NCBI RefSeq assembly: GCF_002879615.1
Contig: NZ_PNRF01000010.1
Coordinates: forward strand, 124,001 to 188,000
Reading direction: 5' to 3'
Length of the DNA: 64,000 nt
Origin: Billgrantia endophytica
Lineage (GTDB): Bacteria; Pseudomonadota; Gammaproteobacteria; Pseudomonadales; Halomonadaceae
Numbering within the stretch: the first letter of the stretch is position 1; every line of letters starts with the position of its first letter. Shown here in pieces: positions 27,351 to 36,043 of the stretch. The notes below the pieces were generated by a model. It was given only the letters and a program-made list of their open reading frames with translations, had not been told where the DNA came from and made no database searches. Made by a program: the position numbers and the translations under genes.

Positions 27351-28400
27351 ATGATGAAGATACTGATCATTGGCAATATGGGGTATGTCGGTCCCGCTGT
27401 CGTCAGGGAGTTGTCATTGACGCATCCCGATGCCGTATTGCATGGATACGATAACGCTTACTTCGCGCACTGCCTCACCGGTGCCGATGTCCTCCCGGAG
27501 CGCTATCTGGCGCGGCAGTATCTTGGTGATGTTCGGCAATTGCCAGAGGGCATGCTGGAAGGCTATACGGCGGTGGTGCAGCTTGCCGCGATCTCCAACG
27601 ACCCTATGGGGAGTTGCTTCGCTGAGGTCACCCGCGAGGTCAACCAGGAAGCTTCCATTCGTATCGCGAGGCAGGCTGCCAGGGAAGGCGTCAGGCAGTT
27701 TGTCTACGCCTCGAGTTGTAGCATCTACGGTGTCGCGAGCGGAGAACCGCGGAAGGAGACGGATTCGCTCTCACCGATGACTGCCTATGCCATGTCCAAG
27801 ATCGGGACCGAGGAGGCGCTGGCCGATCTCCCTGGCGACATGGTCATCACCAACCTCAGGTTTGCCACGGCGTGCGGCATGTCGGCAAGGCTGCGGCTCG
27901 ACCTGGTACTCAATGATTTCGTGGCCTGTGCCCTGTCCCAGAGGAAGGTCACCGTGCTCAGCGACGGCACGCCATGGCGGCCACTGATCGATGTCACCGA
28001 CATGGCGCGCGCCATCGATTGGGCCGTACAGCGTGAGGCTGACAATGGGGGCCGGGTCCTCAGTGTCAACACCGGTTCGAACCAACGCAACCACCAGGTG
28101 CGTGACCTGGCAGAGGCCGTGGCCAAGGCCATTCCTGGCACCACGGTCAGCATCAACAAGGACGCGGCGGTCGACAGCCGTTCCTATCGGGTCGACTTCA
28201 GTCACTTCGAACGGCTCGCCCCGGGGCACCAGCCCCAGATGACGCTGCGCGATTCCATTCATGGACTGATAGTAGGGCTCGCGAAGATGAACTTCGCGGA
28301 TGCCGACTTCCGGAATTCATCGCTGATGCGTCTTCGGGTACTGCAGGACCATGTCGATCAGGGGCGTGTGTCGGAAAGCCTGGAGTGGACGGAACGATGA
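27351..28400 (+). CDS. NAD-dependent sugar epimerase/reductase (extended SDR)
   Basis: A 349-residue nucleotide-sugar SDR. Glycine motif GNMGYVG near residue 7; SSCSIYG near 125 and YAMSK near 145 give the Ser/Tyr/Lys catalytic set. The STDEVYG-type acid pair of 4,6-dehydratases is absent, so it should be an epimerase or 4-reductase rather than a dehydratase. GAGGGAAGC precedes two tandem ATG codons. It opens a four-gene cassette with a CDP-glucose pyrophosphorylase, a SAF-domain dehydrogenase and an RmlC-like epimerase, so its substrate is probably a CDP-hexose. Confidence 0.82.
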   Translation: MMKILIIGNMGYVGPAVVRELSLTHPDAVLHGYDNAYFAHCLTGADVLPERYLARQYLGDVRQLPEGMLEGYTAVVQLAAISNDPMGSCFAEVTREVNQEASIRIARQAAREGVRQFVYASSCSIYGVASGEPRKETDSLSPMTAYAMSKIGTEEALADLPGDMVITNLRFATACGMSARLRLDLVLNDFVACALSQRKVTVLSDGTPWRPLIDVTDMARAIDWAVQREADNGGRVLSVNTGSNQRNHQVRDLAEAVAKAIPGTTVSINKDAAVDSRSYRVDFSHFERLAPGHQPQMTLRDSIHGLIVGLAKMNFADADFRNSSLMRLRVLQDHVDQGRVSESLEWTER

Positions 28401-28463
28401 CATCCAGACCGTCAAGCGGGGCAAGCCGTCAATGATGGGGTACATCGCGGAGGAGTGCACGAG

Positions 28464-29240
28464 ATGAAAGTGGTCATTCTGGCAGGGGGATTCGGTACGC
28501 GTCTGAGCGAGGAAACTTCCATTCGTCCCAAGCCGATGGTGGAGGTCGGCGGGCGTCCCATTCTCTGGCATATCATGAAGATCTATTCCCACCATGGGTT
28601 CAAGGAATTCGTGATCCTTGGCGGCTACAAGGTTGATTTTATTCGCAACTACTTCCTCAACTTCCGAGGCAAGCAGACCGACTACACTATCGATCTCAAG
28701 ACGGGGCGTATCGAATGGCTGCAGGGCGTCAGTGAAGACTGGACCGTAACCGTCCTGGACACGGGGCCCGACTCCTTGACCGGCGGTCGAATCAAGCGCG
28801 CCCAGCCCCTGATCGGTGACGAATCCTTCTGCCTCACTTATGGCGACGGTGTCAGCGACGTGAACATTCAGGATCTGGTGGCATCCCATCGCTCATCGGA
28901 TTGCTGGTGCACCCTTACGGCGGTGACGCAGCCGGGGCGTTATGGCGCGCTGCGGCTCGAGGAGCAGGGTAATCATGTCAAGGCGTTCCGCGAGAAGGGG
29001 GCGACGGATGGCGGCCTGATCAATGGCGGCTTCTTCGTCTGTGAGCCGGAGGTGTTCGAGCTGATCGATAACGATCGCACAACCTGGGAAAACGAGCCCA
29101 TGGATCGCCTCGTCGACATGGGGAAACTGGGTTACTACCACCATCAGGGCTACTGGCAGAGCATGGACTCCCTGCGCGACAAGATGGTGCTCGAGGACGC
29201 GTGGGCAGCCAATCCCCCCTGGAAGGTCTGGGTGGGTTGA
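28464..29240 (+). CDS. rfbF: Glucose-1-phosphate cytidylyltransferase
   Basis: A 258-residue enzyme making CDP-glucose from CTP and glucose 1-phosphate, matching Salmonella RfbF (257). Nucleotide-binding motif LAGGFGTRLSEET at residues 6-18, with the RPKPMVEVGGRPILWHIM block next; LTYGDGVSDV near 118 binds the metal; INGGFFVCEPEVF near 188 is also conserved. The ATG at 28464 lies 8 bases after AGGAG; a GTG 9 bases earlier overlaps that site. CDP-glucose is usually handed to RfbG (4,6-dehydratase), but no rfbG is seen in this window. Confidence 0.94.
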   Translation: MKVVILAGGFGTRLSEETSIRPKPMVEVGGRPILWHIMKIYSHHGFKEFVILGGYKVDFIRNYFLNFRGKQTDYTIDLKTGRIEWLQGVSEDWTVTVLDTGPDSLTGGRIKRAQPLIGDESFCLTYGDGVSDVNIQDLVASHRSSDCWCTLTAVTQPGRYGALRLEEQGNHVKAFREKGATDGGLINGGFFVCEPEVFELIDNDRTTWENEPMDRLVDMGKLGYYHHQGYWQSMDSLRDKMVLEDAWAANPPWKVWVG

Positions 29241-29288
29241 GCCGACTATTTCGTTGCTTGCCACGACACGGCGGTTTGGAGGACGATC

Positions 29289-30614
29289 ATGCTCATTGTA
29301 GATACTGCGTTGGCCAGAAGAGCAGTTGAAGGTAACCCCATTCGGGTAGGCATGATAGGGGCCGGGTTCCAAGGTAGGGGAATCGGCCTTCAGATCATGA
29401 CGGCTACGCCCGGGATGTCGCTATGCGCCATTGCCAACCGGCATATCGGAGCGGCCGTTCGCGTCTTCGAGGAGGCCGGTCGTCAACCGGTACGCTGTGA
29501 CACCACCACAGAGATCGATGCGGCGATTGCCAAGGGGCGTCCGGTGGTCACGGAGGACGCCAATGCGCTGGCTACTGCGGAAACCCTGGACGCCATCATC
29601 GAGGTGACCGGGTCCATCGAGTATGCGACCCTGGCCATCCTGACCGCGATATCCAGCGGGAAGCATGTGATCCAGATGAATGCCGAGCTGGATGGCACCA
29701 TCGGGCCCATCCTCAAGAGAAAAGCCGACCAGGCCGGGGTCATCTACACCTTTTCCGATGGCGACCAGCCCGGGGTACAGATGAACCTCTACCGCTTCGT
29801 CCAGGGATTGGGCATCAAGCCCGTGCTGTGTGGCAATATCAAGGGGCTGCATGACCCCTACCGGAACCCGGAGACCCAGCGTGCCTTTGCCGAGCGCTGG
29901 GGGCAGAAACCGGCCATGGTGGCCTCGTTTGCGGATGGCACCAAGATATCCTTCGAGCAGGCAGTCGTCGCCAACGGCACCGGTATGCATGTTGCCCAGC
30001 GGGGCATGCTGGGACCGGATTTCTCGAAGGGGGATCCCAATACCCCTCTGGTGCCCGTCGAGGAGAGCATCCCGTTCTACGAACCCTACCTGGAGGCGTC
30101 CGGGTCGGGTCTGGTGGATTATGTGGTCGGCGCTCGTCCCGGACCTGGTGTCTTCGTGATCGGCAAGCAGGAGGATCCACGCAAGCGGCACTATTTGGAG
30201 CTCTACAAGCTGGGCAAGGGACCCTACTATTGTTTCTACACCCCCTATCACCTCTGTCATTTCGAGGTGCCTACCTCCGTCGCGCGTGCCGTGCTTTTCA
30301 ACGATGGTGTTCTTACGCCCAGGGACGGGCCCCAGGTGGGCGTTGTGGCCATCGCCAAGAAGGACCTGTGCGAAGGGGAGCCTATCGTCGAGTTCGGTGG
30401 GTACGAGGTCTATGGTGTGGCGGAGAATATCGACACGATACGCAGGGAAAACCTGTTACCCATCGGCCTGGCAATCGACAGCGTTGTGCGGCATCCCATC
30501 AGGAAGGATACCCCCTTGACGTTTGACGATGTCCGAGTGCCTGAGGGAAGACTGGTGGATCGACTCTATAGCGAGCAGGAACGCATCTACGCCAGCACAG
30601 AGATGCTGTCATAA
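29289..30614 (+). CDS. SAF-domain homoserine-dehydrogenase-like oxidoreductase
   Basis: A 441-residue NAD(P)-binding protein of the COG4091 type (homoserine-dehydrogenase-like with C-terminal SAF domain). Rossmann motif GMIGAGFQGRG near residue 21; DAIIEVTGSIEYA near 105; the SAF part near 355-425 has VGVVAIAKKDLCEGEPI and GLAIDSVVRHPIRKDTPL. The position between rfbF and an rmlC-like gene says it acts on a CDP-sugar or on a building block joined to it, not in threonine synthesis. The reaction is unknown. It starts 48 bases after rfbF with TTTGGAGGACG upstream. Confidence 0.75.
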   Translation: MLIVDTALARRAVEGNPIRVGMIGAGFQGRGIGLQIMTATPGMSLCAIANRHIGAAVRVFEEAGRQPVRCDTTTEIDAAIAKGRPVVTEDANALATAETLDAIIEVTGSIEYATLAILTAISSGKHVIQMNAELDGTIGPILKRKADQAGVIYTFSDGDQPGVQMNLYRFVQGLGIKPVLCGNIKGLHDPYRNPETQRAFAERWGQKPAMVASFADGTKISFEQAVVANGTGMHVAQRGMLGPDFSKGDPNTPLVPVEESIPFYEPYLEASGSGLVDYVVGARPGPGVFVIGKQEDPRKRHYLELYKLGKGPYYCFYTPYHLCHFEVPTSVARAVLFNDGVLTPRDGPQVGVVAIAKKDLCEGEPIVEFGGYEVYGVAENIDTIRRENLLPIGLAIDSVVRHPIRKDTPLTFDDVRVPEGRLVDRLYSEQERIYASTEMLS

Positions 30615-30625
30615 GGAAGGACACT

Positions 30626-31174
30626 ATGAAATTCATCGAAACGAGTCTCAAGGACGCCTACCTCATCGAGCTCGAACCGCGGGGTGACGACAGGGGCTTC
30701 TTTGCCAGGACGATGTGTCGGGAGGCGTTCGACCGTATGGGGTTGGACGGTAACTTCATGCAGCAGAACACCTCTTTTTCTGCCTTGCGGGGTACCTTGA
30801 GGGGGCTGCACTTCCAGAAGCCACCCCATGGAGAAGACAAGTTGGTGCGCTGTATCTGTGGGGCGATCGTCGATGTCATCGTCGACATCCGAAAGGATTC
30901 GCCCACCTATATGCAGCACCAGGCATTCGAGTTGAGTAGCCGAAATCGTCGACAGCTCTACGTGCCAAAGGGGTTCGCACACTCATTCATGACGCTTCAG
31001 GACAACGTCGAAGTGAGCTATCTAGTGACATCGGCTTATGCACCTGATTCGGAAGATGGCCTGAGGTATGACGACGAAGCACTCGGCATAGAGTGGCCCT
31101 TGCCAGTCATGGTCATCTCGGAAAAGGATGCCAGTTGGTCACTGCTCAGGGACAGGGCCAGTGCACTTTACTGA
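30626..31174 (+). CDS. RmlC-like (dTDP-4-keto-sugar 3,5-epimerase family) cupin
   Basis: A 182-residue cupin matching RmlC in length and motifs: RGDDRGFFART near residue 19, RGTLRGLHFQ with catalytic His62, KLVRCICGAIVDVIVDIR near 78, YVPKGFAHSF near 114 and YDDEALGIEWP near 158. RmlC enzymes epimerise 4-keto sugars at C3 and/or C5. Here the other cassette genes point to a CDP- rather than dTDP-sugar. It lies 11 bases after the SAF gene with AAGGAAGG upstream. Confidence 0.85.
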   Translation: MKFIETSLKDAYLIELEPRGDDRGFFARTMCREAFDRMGLDGNFMQQNTSFSALRGTLRGLHFQKPPHGEDKLVRCICGAIVDVIVDIRKDSPTYMQHQAFELSSRNRRQLYVPKGFAHSFMTLQDNVEVSYLVTSAYAPDSEDGLRYDDEALGIEWPLPVMVISEKDASWSLLRDRASALY

Positions 31175-31268
31175 GTCGACATTCGGGAATCCGATGTTCT
31201 GAATGGGAAGCCCAGGTCAAGGGAATGTCTGGTCGGGCGAGGAGCATAACCGCATAGGAGGTTGCGTG

Positions 31269-32285
31269 ATGACTAGAATAACAGCAGTCGTGCTGACCTA
31301 CAATCGCAAGGAGCTCCTCCAGCGATGTCTCGATGCCATCCAGGCTCAGACGCGTCCATGTGATGATCTCCTCGTTATCAACAATGCCAGTACGGATGGC
31401 ACTCGTGAAATGCTGGAAAGCGAAAGATTTTCCTCTATCAAGATCTACAGCCTGAAGAAGAATATTGGGGCCGCCGGAGGATTCAATACTGGCTTCCGCA
31501 TGGCCTACGACAATGGTGCCGACCAGATCTGGATGATGGACGATGATGTCATTCCCGAGCCTGATGCCTTGGAAAAGCTGCTGGACGCCAATGCGCTGCT
31601 CGATGAGAAGGGCGTAGGCAGGAGCTATCTCGTTTCGCTGGCGTATTCGAATAGTGGCAGATTGACCAATCTGTCACAGTTGGCCGATAGGCATCCTTCT
31701 TCCTGGCCCACCTATCTCGAACACGGCCTGGTGGCCGTAGGCTTCAGTACCTTCGTGTCGATTCTGGTACCACGCGATACGCTGGAAAAGTACGGATTGC
31801 CCATTTCGTCGATGTTTATCTGGGGGGAGGATGCCGAGTTTACGCTTCGGGTCACACGGGAAGAGCCTGGTTACCTGGTAGGGAGTAGCAAGGTGGCACA
31901 TGTCCGAGCCATGGAAGTTGGCATTGATATCTTGGCAGAGACCAATCCAGCACGAATTAACTATTACAGATGCTACGTCAGAAATAACATCTTTCTTGCC
32001 CGAAAGTACAAGACCCGCCGGCGACTCCTGTCCGTTCTCGCCGTCAATGTGTCGCTCGTTATGAAGCTATTGGTCAAGGGGGAGTTTCGCAAGGCCAATA
32101 TCGTGTTGGACGGAATGGTCGAGAGTATACGGTTTCGGCCCGTGGTAGAGTTGGTGAGTTCTGGTTATGACTATTCGAATATTGAAATAACGGCTCCGAA
32201 GAGTGGCGTATGGACCGAGGATGCCAATAAGCTTGATATCAATCGCTCTGGCATGGCCTATCAGGGGACTCGTCATTTGTCCTGA
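31269..32285 (+). CDS. GT2 glycosyltransferase (galactofuranosyl/rhamnosyl type)
   Basis: A 338-residue GT-A glycosyltransferase. VVLTYNRKELLQRCL at residue 7, nucleotide-binding VINNASTDGT near 36, the metal-binding triad DDD at 91-93 (IWMMDDDV) and WGEDAEFTLR near 187 resemble the GlfT2/rhamnosyltransferase branch. ATG 31269 was chosen for AGGAG 8 bases upstream; upstream codons are not homologous. It probably adds one of the locus sugars to the lipid-linked repeat unit in the cytosol. Confidence 0.85.
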   Translation: MTRITAVVLTYNRKELLQRCLDAIQAQTRPCDDLLVINNASTDGTREMLESERFSSIKIYSLKKNIGAAGGFNTGFRMAYDNGADQIWMMDDDVIPEPDALEKLLDANALLDEKGVGRSYLVSLAYSNSGRLTNLSQLADRHPSSWPTYLEHGLVAVGFSTFVSILVPRDTLEKYGLPISSMFIWGEDAEFTLRVTREEPGYLVGSSKVAHVRAMEVGIDILAETNPARINYYRCYVRNNIFLARKYKTRRRLLSVLAVNVSLVMKLLVKGEFRKANIVLDGMVESIRFRPVVELVSSGYDYSNIEITAPKSGVWTEDANKLDINRSGMAYQGTRHLS

Positions 32286-32315
32286 GCGCTTCCGCAGCAG
32301 GTAAAGGATTTTCCC

Positions 32316-34127
32316 ATGATAACCAGTCTGAAAGATCTTTATTTACTATTGACGAAAGAGCAGAGAAAGAAACTATTAAAGCTACAGTTGCTTATCATTC
32401 TCATGTCCTTTGCCGAGTTGGCGGGCGTGGCGTCCATTGGCCCCTTCATGGCGCTGGTTGGGGATATGAGCCTTCTCGAGGGAGAGGGTTTGGGCGGCAG
32501 GCTCTATGCAATCAGTGGTATGGACGAACCAGAACATTTCCTGTTCTGGCTGGGAATTGCCGTACTGCTGGTGCTGACTATGGCCTCCGTTATCTCGATG
32601 TTCACCATCTGGCGCCTATCTCTGTATGGCTCCCGGGTTGGCGCGGAACTGGGCAATCGCCTCTACCGTTATTACATGTATCAGTCTTGGCTTTATCATA
32701 CCAGTGTCAGCAGTAGTCACCTGACCAAACAGATCTCTCTGGAAACCCTTAGGTTGACCAACTATGTGATCAATCCGCTGCTGCACTTGAACTCGAAAAT
32801 TGTCCTTGCATTGGTTCTGGCGGTCGCCATCTTTCTTTACGATCCCGTCATCGCCCTGTTGGGTATCACTATCTTTGTTGTCTGCTACTTTGTCCTCTAT
32901 GTTCTTGTCAGAAAGCGGTTGGTGATGCATGGAAAGAGCATCTCTGACTCTCAGTCAGTACGTTTCCAGATGATGTCAGAGGGGTTCGGGGGCATCAAGG
33001 ATGTCCTGTTGCTGGGAAAGCAGAAGACCTTTGTCGATCGTTTCGATAGAGCCAGTTTGAAATTTGCAAAATCGGCAGGTACTAATCTAGCCATTGCCCA
33101 AGTGCCGAGATATGCCATGGAGCTTGTGGCATTCTCCGCCATTATCTTTCTGGTGCTCTATCTACTCGCCGCCCACAACGGAAATCTTGGCACGATCCTG
33201 CCGATTCTGTCGATCTATGCGCTGGCAGGCTTCAAGATCCTTCCAGCTTTACAGAAGATCTATTCATGCGTATCGCAGATTCGAGGAAATATCGCCGCTT
33301 TCGAGGTGATTCGCGATGACCTTCGCGAAAGTACCGAAGGTCGTTTCAAGGAAAGAACCCTTGTTACCGACAGGGAGGAGAGTGATCGGCTCGCGCCCCT
33401 CGATGCCATTACCCTCGAAGATATCGTATTCCATTATCCCGGTACCAGGGAGTTTGCGCTGAATGGGATATCGATGCAGATTCCCGTCAATACGACAATC
33501 GGCATCGTAGGCGCCTCGGGAGCCGGAAAGTCAACCCTGATCGATATACTTCTGGGACTGGTCGAACCGAAGAGCGGTCGACTGTGTATCGATGACGTTA
33601 CTGTCACGGATAAAGTACGACGCCGATGGCAGAATGCCATAGGCTTTGTTCCGCAGAGTATTTTCCTGGCAGATGCCACGATACGCGAGAACATTGCGTT
33701 CGGCGTACCGTCCAAGGAAATCGAGGAGGAGAGAGTGTGTCGGGCCACCCAACTGGCGCATCTCGATGAATTACTGGCAGAGCTTCCTGAGGGCCTGGAT
33801 ACCAGAGTAGGAGAGCGAGGCATTCAGCTCTCGGGGGGGCAGCGCCAGAGAATCGGTATCGCCCGTGCCCTCTACCATGATGCTCAAGTACTCATTCTTG
33901 ACGAGGCAACCAGTGCCCTGGATGGGATCACCGAAAAGATGATCATGGAGTCGATCCAGGAGTTCATGGGAAAGAAAACGATCATCATGATTGCTCATCG
34001 GCTGGCCACTGTTCGCCAGTGTGACTGCATCCATCTAATGAAGGAGGGCAGGATCATCGACTCGGGTAACTATGCCGAGCTGACGAGTCGCAACGAGATC
34101 TTCCAGCGGATGGCGGCGCATAGTTGA
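32316..34127 (+). CDS. ABC flippase (PglK/MsbA-like) for lipid-linked glycan
   Basis: A 603-residue half-transporter: N-terminal membrane domain with six helices (residues 20-320) and C-terminal ATPase. Walker A GIVGASGAGKST near 395, signature LSGGQRQRIG near 505, Walker B ILILDEATSALDG near 525 and a switch His in MIAHRL near 559. The layout matches PglK, which flips undecaprenyl-diphosphate oligosaccharides. No Wzx-type flippase is seen in the locus, so this gene probably takes that role. Confidence 0.88.
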   Translation: MITSLKDLYLLLTKEQRKKLLKLQLLIILMSFAELAGVASIGPFMALVGDMSLLEGEGLGGRLYAISGMDEPEHFLFWLGIAVLLVLTMASVISMFTIWRLSLYGSRVGAELGNRLYRYYMYQSWLYHTSVSSSHLTKQISLETLRLTNYVINPLLHLNSKIVLALVLAVAIFLYDPVIALLGITIFVVCYFVLYVLVRKRLVMHGKSISDSQSVRFQMMSEGFGGIKDVLLLGKQKTFVDRFDRASLKFAKSAGTNLAIAQVPRYAMELVAFSAIIFLVLYLLAAHNGNLGTILPILSIYALAGFKILPALQKIYSCVSQIRGNIAAFEVIRDDLRESTEGRFKERTLVTDREESDRLAPLDAITLEDIVFHYPGTREFALNGISMQIPVNTTIGIVGASGAGKSTLIDILLGLVEPKSGRLCIDDVTVTDKVRRRWQNAIGFVPQSIFLADATIRENIAFGVPSKEIEEERVCRATQLAHLDELLAELPEGLDTRVGERGIQLSGGQRQRIGIARALYHDAQVLILDEATSALDGITEKMIMESIQEFMGKKTIIMIAHRLATVRQCDCIHLMKEGRIIDSGNYAELTSRNEIFQRMAAHS

Positions 34128-34161
34128 TATTGCATCGAATAATTACCAAGGGGTACCTGAT

Positions 34162-35361
34162 ATGTCGCTCGGCTCGATCGCGGATTTGAACGATGCTCTG
34201 CTGGCCTCCACGGCTGCAACCGCACATGCCAGCACCAGGGCGAGGCCGTCTTTGCCTACCCGTGCCAGACCGGCATCCATCACTACCAGTGAGCTGGGTA
34301 TAGCGCCCTCCAGGGATCCGGTAGCGGACCAGGAGAGACTCCAGCGGTTCATCGATGACATCGCCACGGATGGCATCATCGGCGTCATCGATGCGGGCCG
34401 CTGGTTGCTCCACCGCAAATTGCAGCTACATGATGGTCTTCGGCTCTGCGGTAGGGGGATGAACAGGACCATCATCGAGGCCCGATCCGAGGACTGGCAT
34501 CACGACGACTACACGCTGATGGAGCTTAGAGCAAACAATCATCTGAATGAGAATGGTATTTTTCTTTCGGACTTTCATTTGATCGGTGCCGACAAGGGTG
34601 CGACTCGTAATGGCGCGGCACTACGGCTCAATGGCATCAACGACTTCTCCCTGGAGCGGATCAAGGTGGTGGACGGCTCCGATGCGGGTATCCGCATCAC
34701 TGGCTACGGGGTCGGCAGCTTTACCAATGACATCACCAGCGATTTCTGGAACTCCACCAAACGAGGAAGGATTCGAGGATGTATCGCTGTACGCGGGTCG
34801 CTCGGTATAGAGCTGGAGGGCGGAGTTGAGGGCGTGCTAGTCGAAGGAAATCATGTCTATGACTCTGCTCTGCATGGTATCCGGCTCCCTTCTGCCTACG
34901 ACTGCATTCTGTTGGCCAACCATATCACTGGTGCGAGGAACGGTATCTGGATCGATCGCCACAAGGGGATTCACGTCCTACATAATACCGCTACCCAAGT
35001 TGAGCGAGGTTGCGTATATGGGGGATTCAATCGACATCGTGATGGAGAGATCTCGAAGGGCCTGTGGATCATCGGCAATCGATTTCAGACATCGAGATCC
35101 ACGATCACCGATGCCTATCACGGCAGTTCCAACAAGTTTACTCACATCGTAAAGATCAAGGACAACCTACTTGAGGGCGGGAACATCCGGCTGTTGTGGT
35201 CGAGACGAGTCGATATCCAGGGTAATGATGGTGACGGTGGTAACGCCATCATCACTTCCCATCAGGTCAGTGGTCGGGTGGGTAACAACACCATGAGACT
35301 GCTGAACCGCGCCCCCCGTGTGACAGACCTGGGAAGTAACCTTAACCTGTCGGACACATAG
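34162..35361 (+). CDS. Right-handed beta-helix (pectate-lyase-like) protein
   Basis: A 399-residue protein with short repeated strands of the parallel beta-helix type: GVIDAGRWLLHRKLQLHDGL near 75, then several VxxNHxxxxxxxGIxL-like turns between residues 110 and 370 (for example VEGNHVYDSALHGIRL and LLANHITGARNGIWI). Such proteins cut, epimerise or bind polysaccharides. No signal peptide is obvious; the first 45 residues are Ala/Ser/Thr/Pro-rich. It lies 34 bases after the flippase gene. Whether it acts inside the cell or is exported by another route is open. Confidence 0.75.
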   Translation: MSLGSIADLNDALLASTAATAHASTRARPSLPTRARPASITTSELGIAPSRDPVADQERLQRFIDDIATDGIIGVIDAGRWLLHRKLQLHDGLRLCGRGMNRTIIEARSEDWHHDDYTLMELRANNHLNENGIFLSDFHLIGADKGATRNGAALRLNGINDFSLERIKVVDGSDAGIRITGYGVGSFTNDITSDFWNSTKRGRIRGCIAVRGSLGIELEGGVEGVLVEGNHVYDSALHGIRLPSAYDCILLANHITGARNGIWIDRHKGIHVLHNTATQVERGCVYGGFNRHRDGEISKGLWIIGNRFQTSRSTITDAYHGSSNKFTHIVKIKDNLLEGGNIRLLWSRRVDIQGNDGDGGNAIITSHQVSGRVGNNTMRLLNRAPRVTDLGSNLNLSDT

Positions 35362-36043
35362 CGTCGTACTATGCCTGCCAATGCTGGTATATGAGTAATC
35401 ATCATACCTGATACAGGAAAAAGCTAAGTAAATCTCCCTGCCATTACTTAGGCAGTGCTTTAGGCTTTGTACGAAAAGTCGACGAGCGATGGCCAGACAA
35501 GGCAAAAATCGGCGACAAATCGGCAGGAAAGCCGATTTGGGCAGCTCCGCTGCTCGGAGAGCGAGCGACATGAATGTCGCGAGTCCAAAGACGGAGTTTA
35601 CGCGGTGTAAATGAGTACTTTGAACCGATTTTTAACGCTGTATGGGCGAGTGCAGACAGTTTTCGTACAGAGCCTAGCTGTCAAGTGACAGTGAGCAAGA
35701 AAGTACCTTGTAAACAAATGTATGGGTACGGTTTTCTGAAAGGAGATGACTTTCTTCGTGTTTATTCTAAGCCCTCAGGTATGAAAAATTCCACGCCAAA
35801 GATGGTTCGAGATGTTTGTAATTATGTGTAATCATAATTGTGGCCATGTAACTCGGTGAGCCGGATCGTCCTCGAGCCGGTGTGAAGGACTCGATGAGCT
35901 GGGCGCCAACACGACCGACCGGTGTTTTCATCAAAGCAGCCAGAAGACCAACCTGGCGGCCTGATCACGAGGGATGACGCATGTTCCATTTCGACCCTGA
36001 CAAGAATACCCAAGAAGTCTCAGGAACAGGGGAGGCGAAGTCC
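35362..36043. other. Non-coding region with MITE-like element before wza
   Basis: About 680 bases with no convincing gene. It contains the MITE-like element listed separately, an AT-rich stretch (about 35690-35840) and a short inverted repeat CTGTCA-AG-TGACAG at 35678-35691. The wza/wzc transcript may start here or read through from upstream. Confidence 0.65.
35463..35674. mobile_element. MITE-like element with terminal inverted repeats
   Basis: About 212 bases bounded by near-identical inverted ends: GGCTTTGTACGAAAA at the left and the complement of GGCTCTGTACGAAAA at the right, one mismatch. TA flanks both sides (35461-35462 and 35675-35676) as a possible target duplication. Inside are a hairpin (AAATCGGC / GCCGATTT at 35517-35538) and a palindrome around GACATGAATGTC, but no transposase. 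It looks like a non-autonomous derivative of an insertion sequence. Confidence 0.72.

Noticed and set aside
35574..35831. An 85-codon open frame in the gap before wza
   Set aside because: It starts inside the MITE-like element with no ribosome-binding site; it is basic, unstructured and unlike known proteins.
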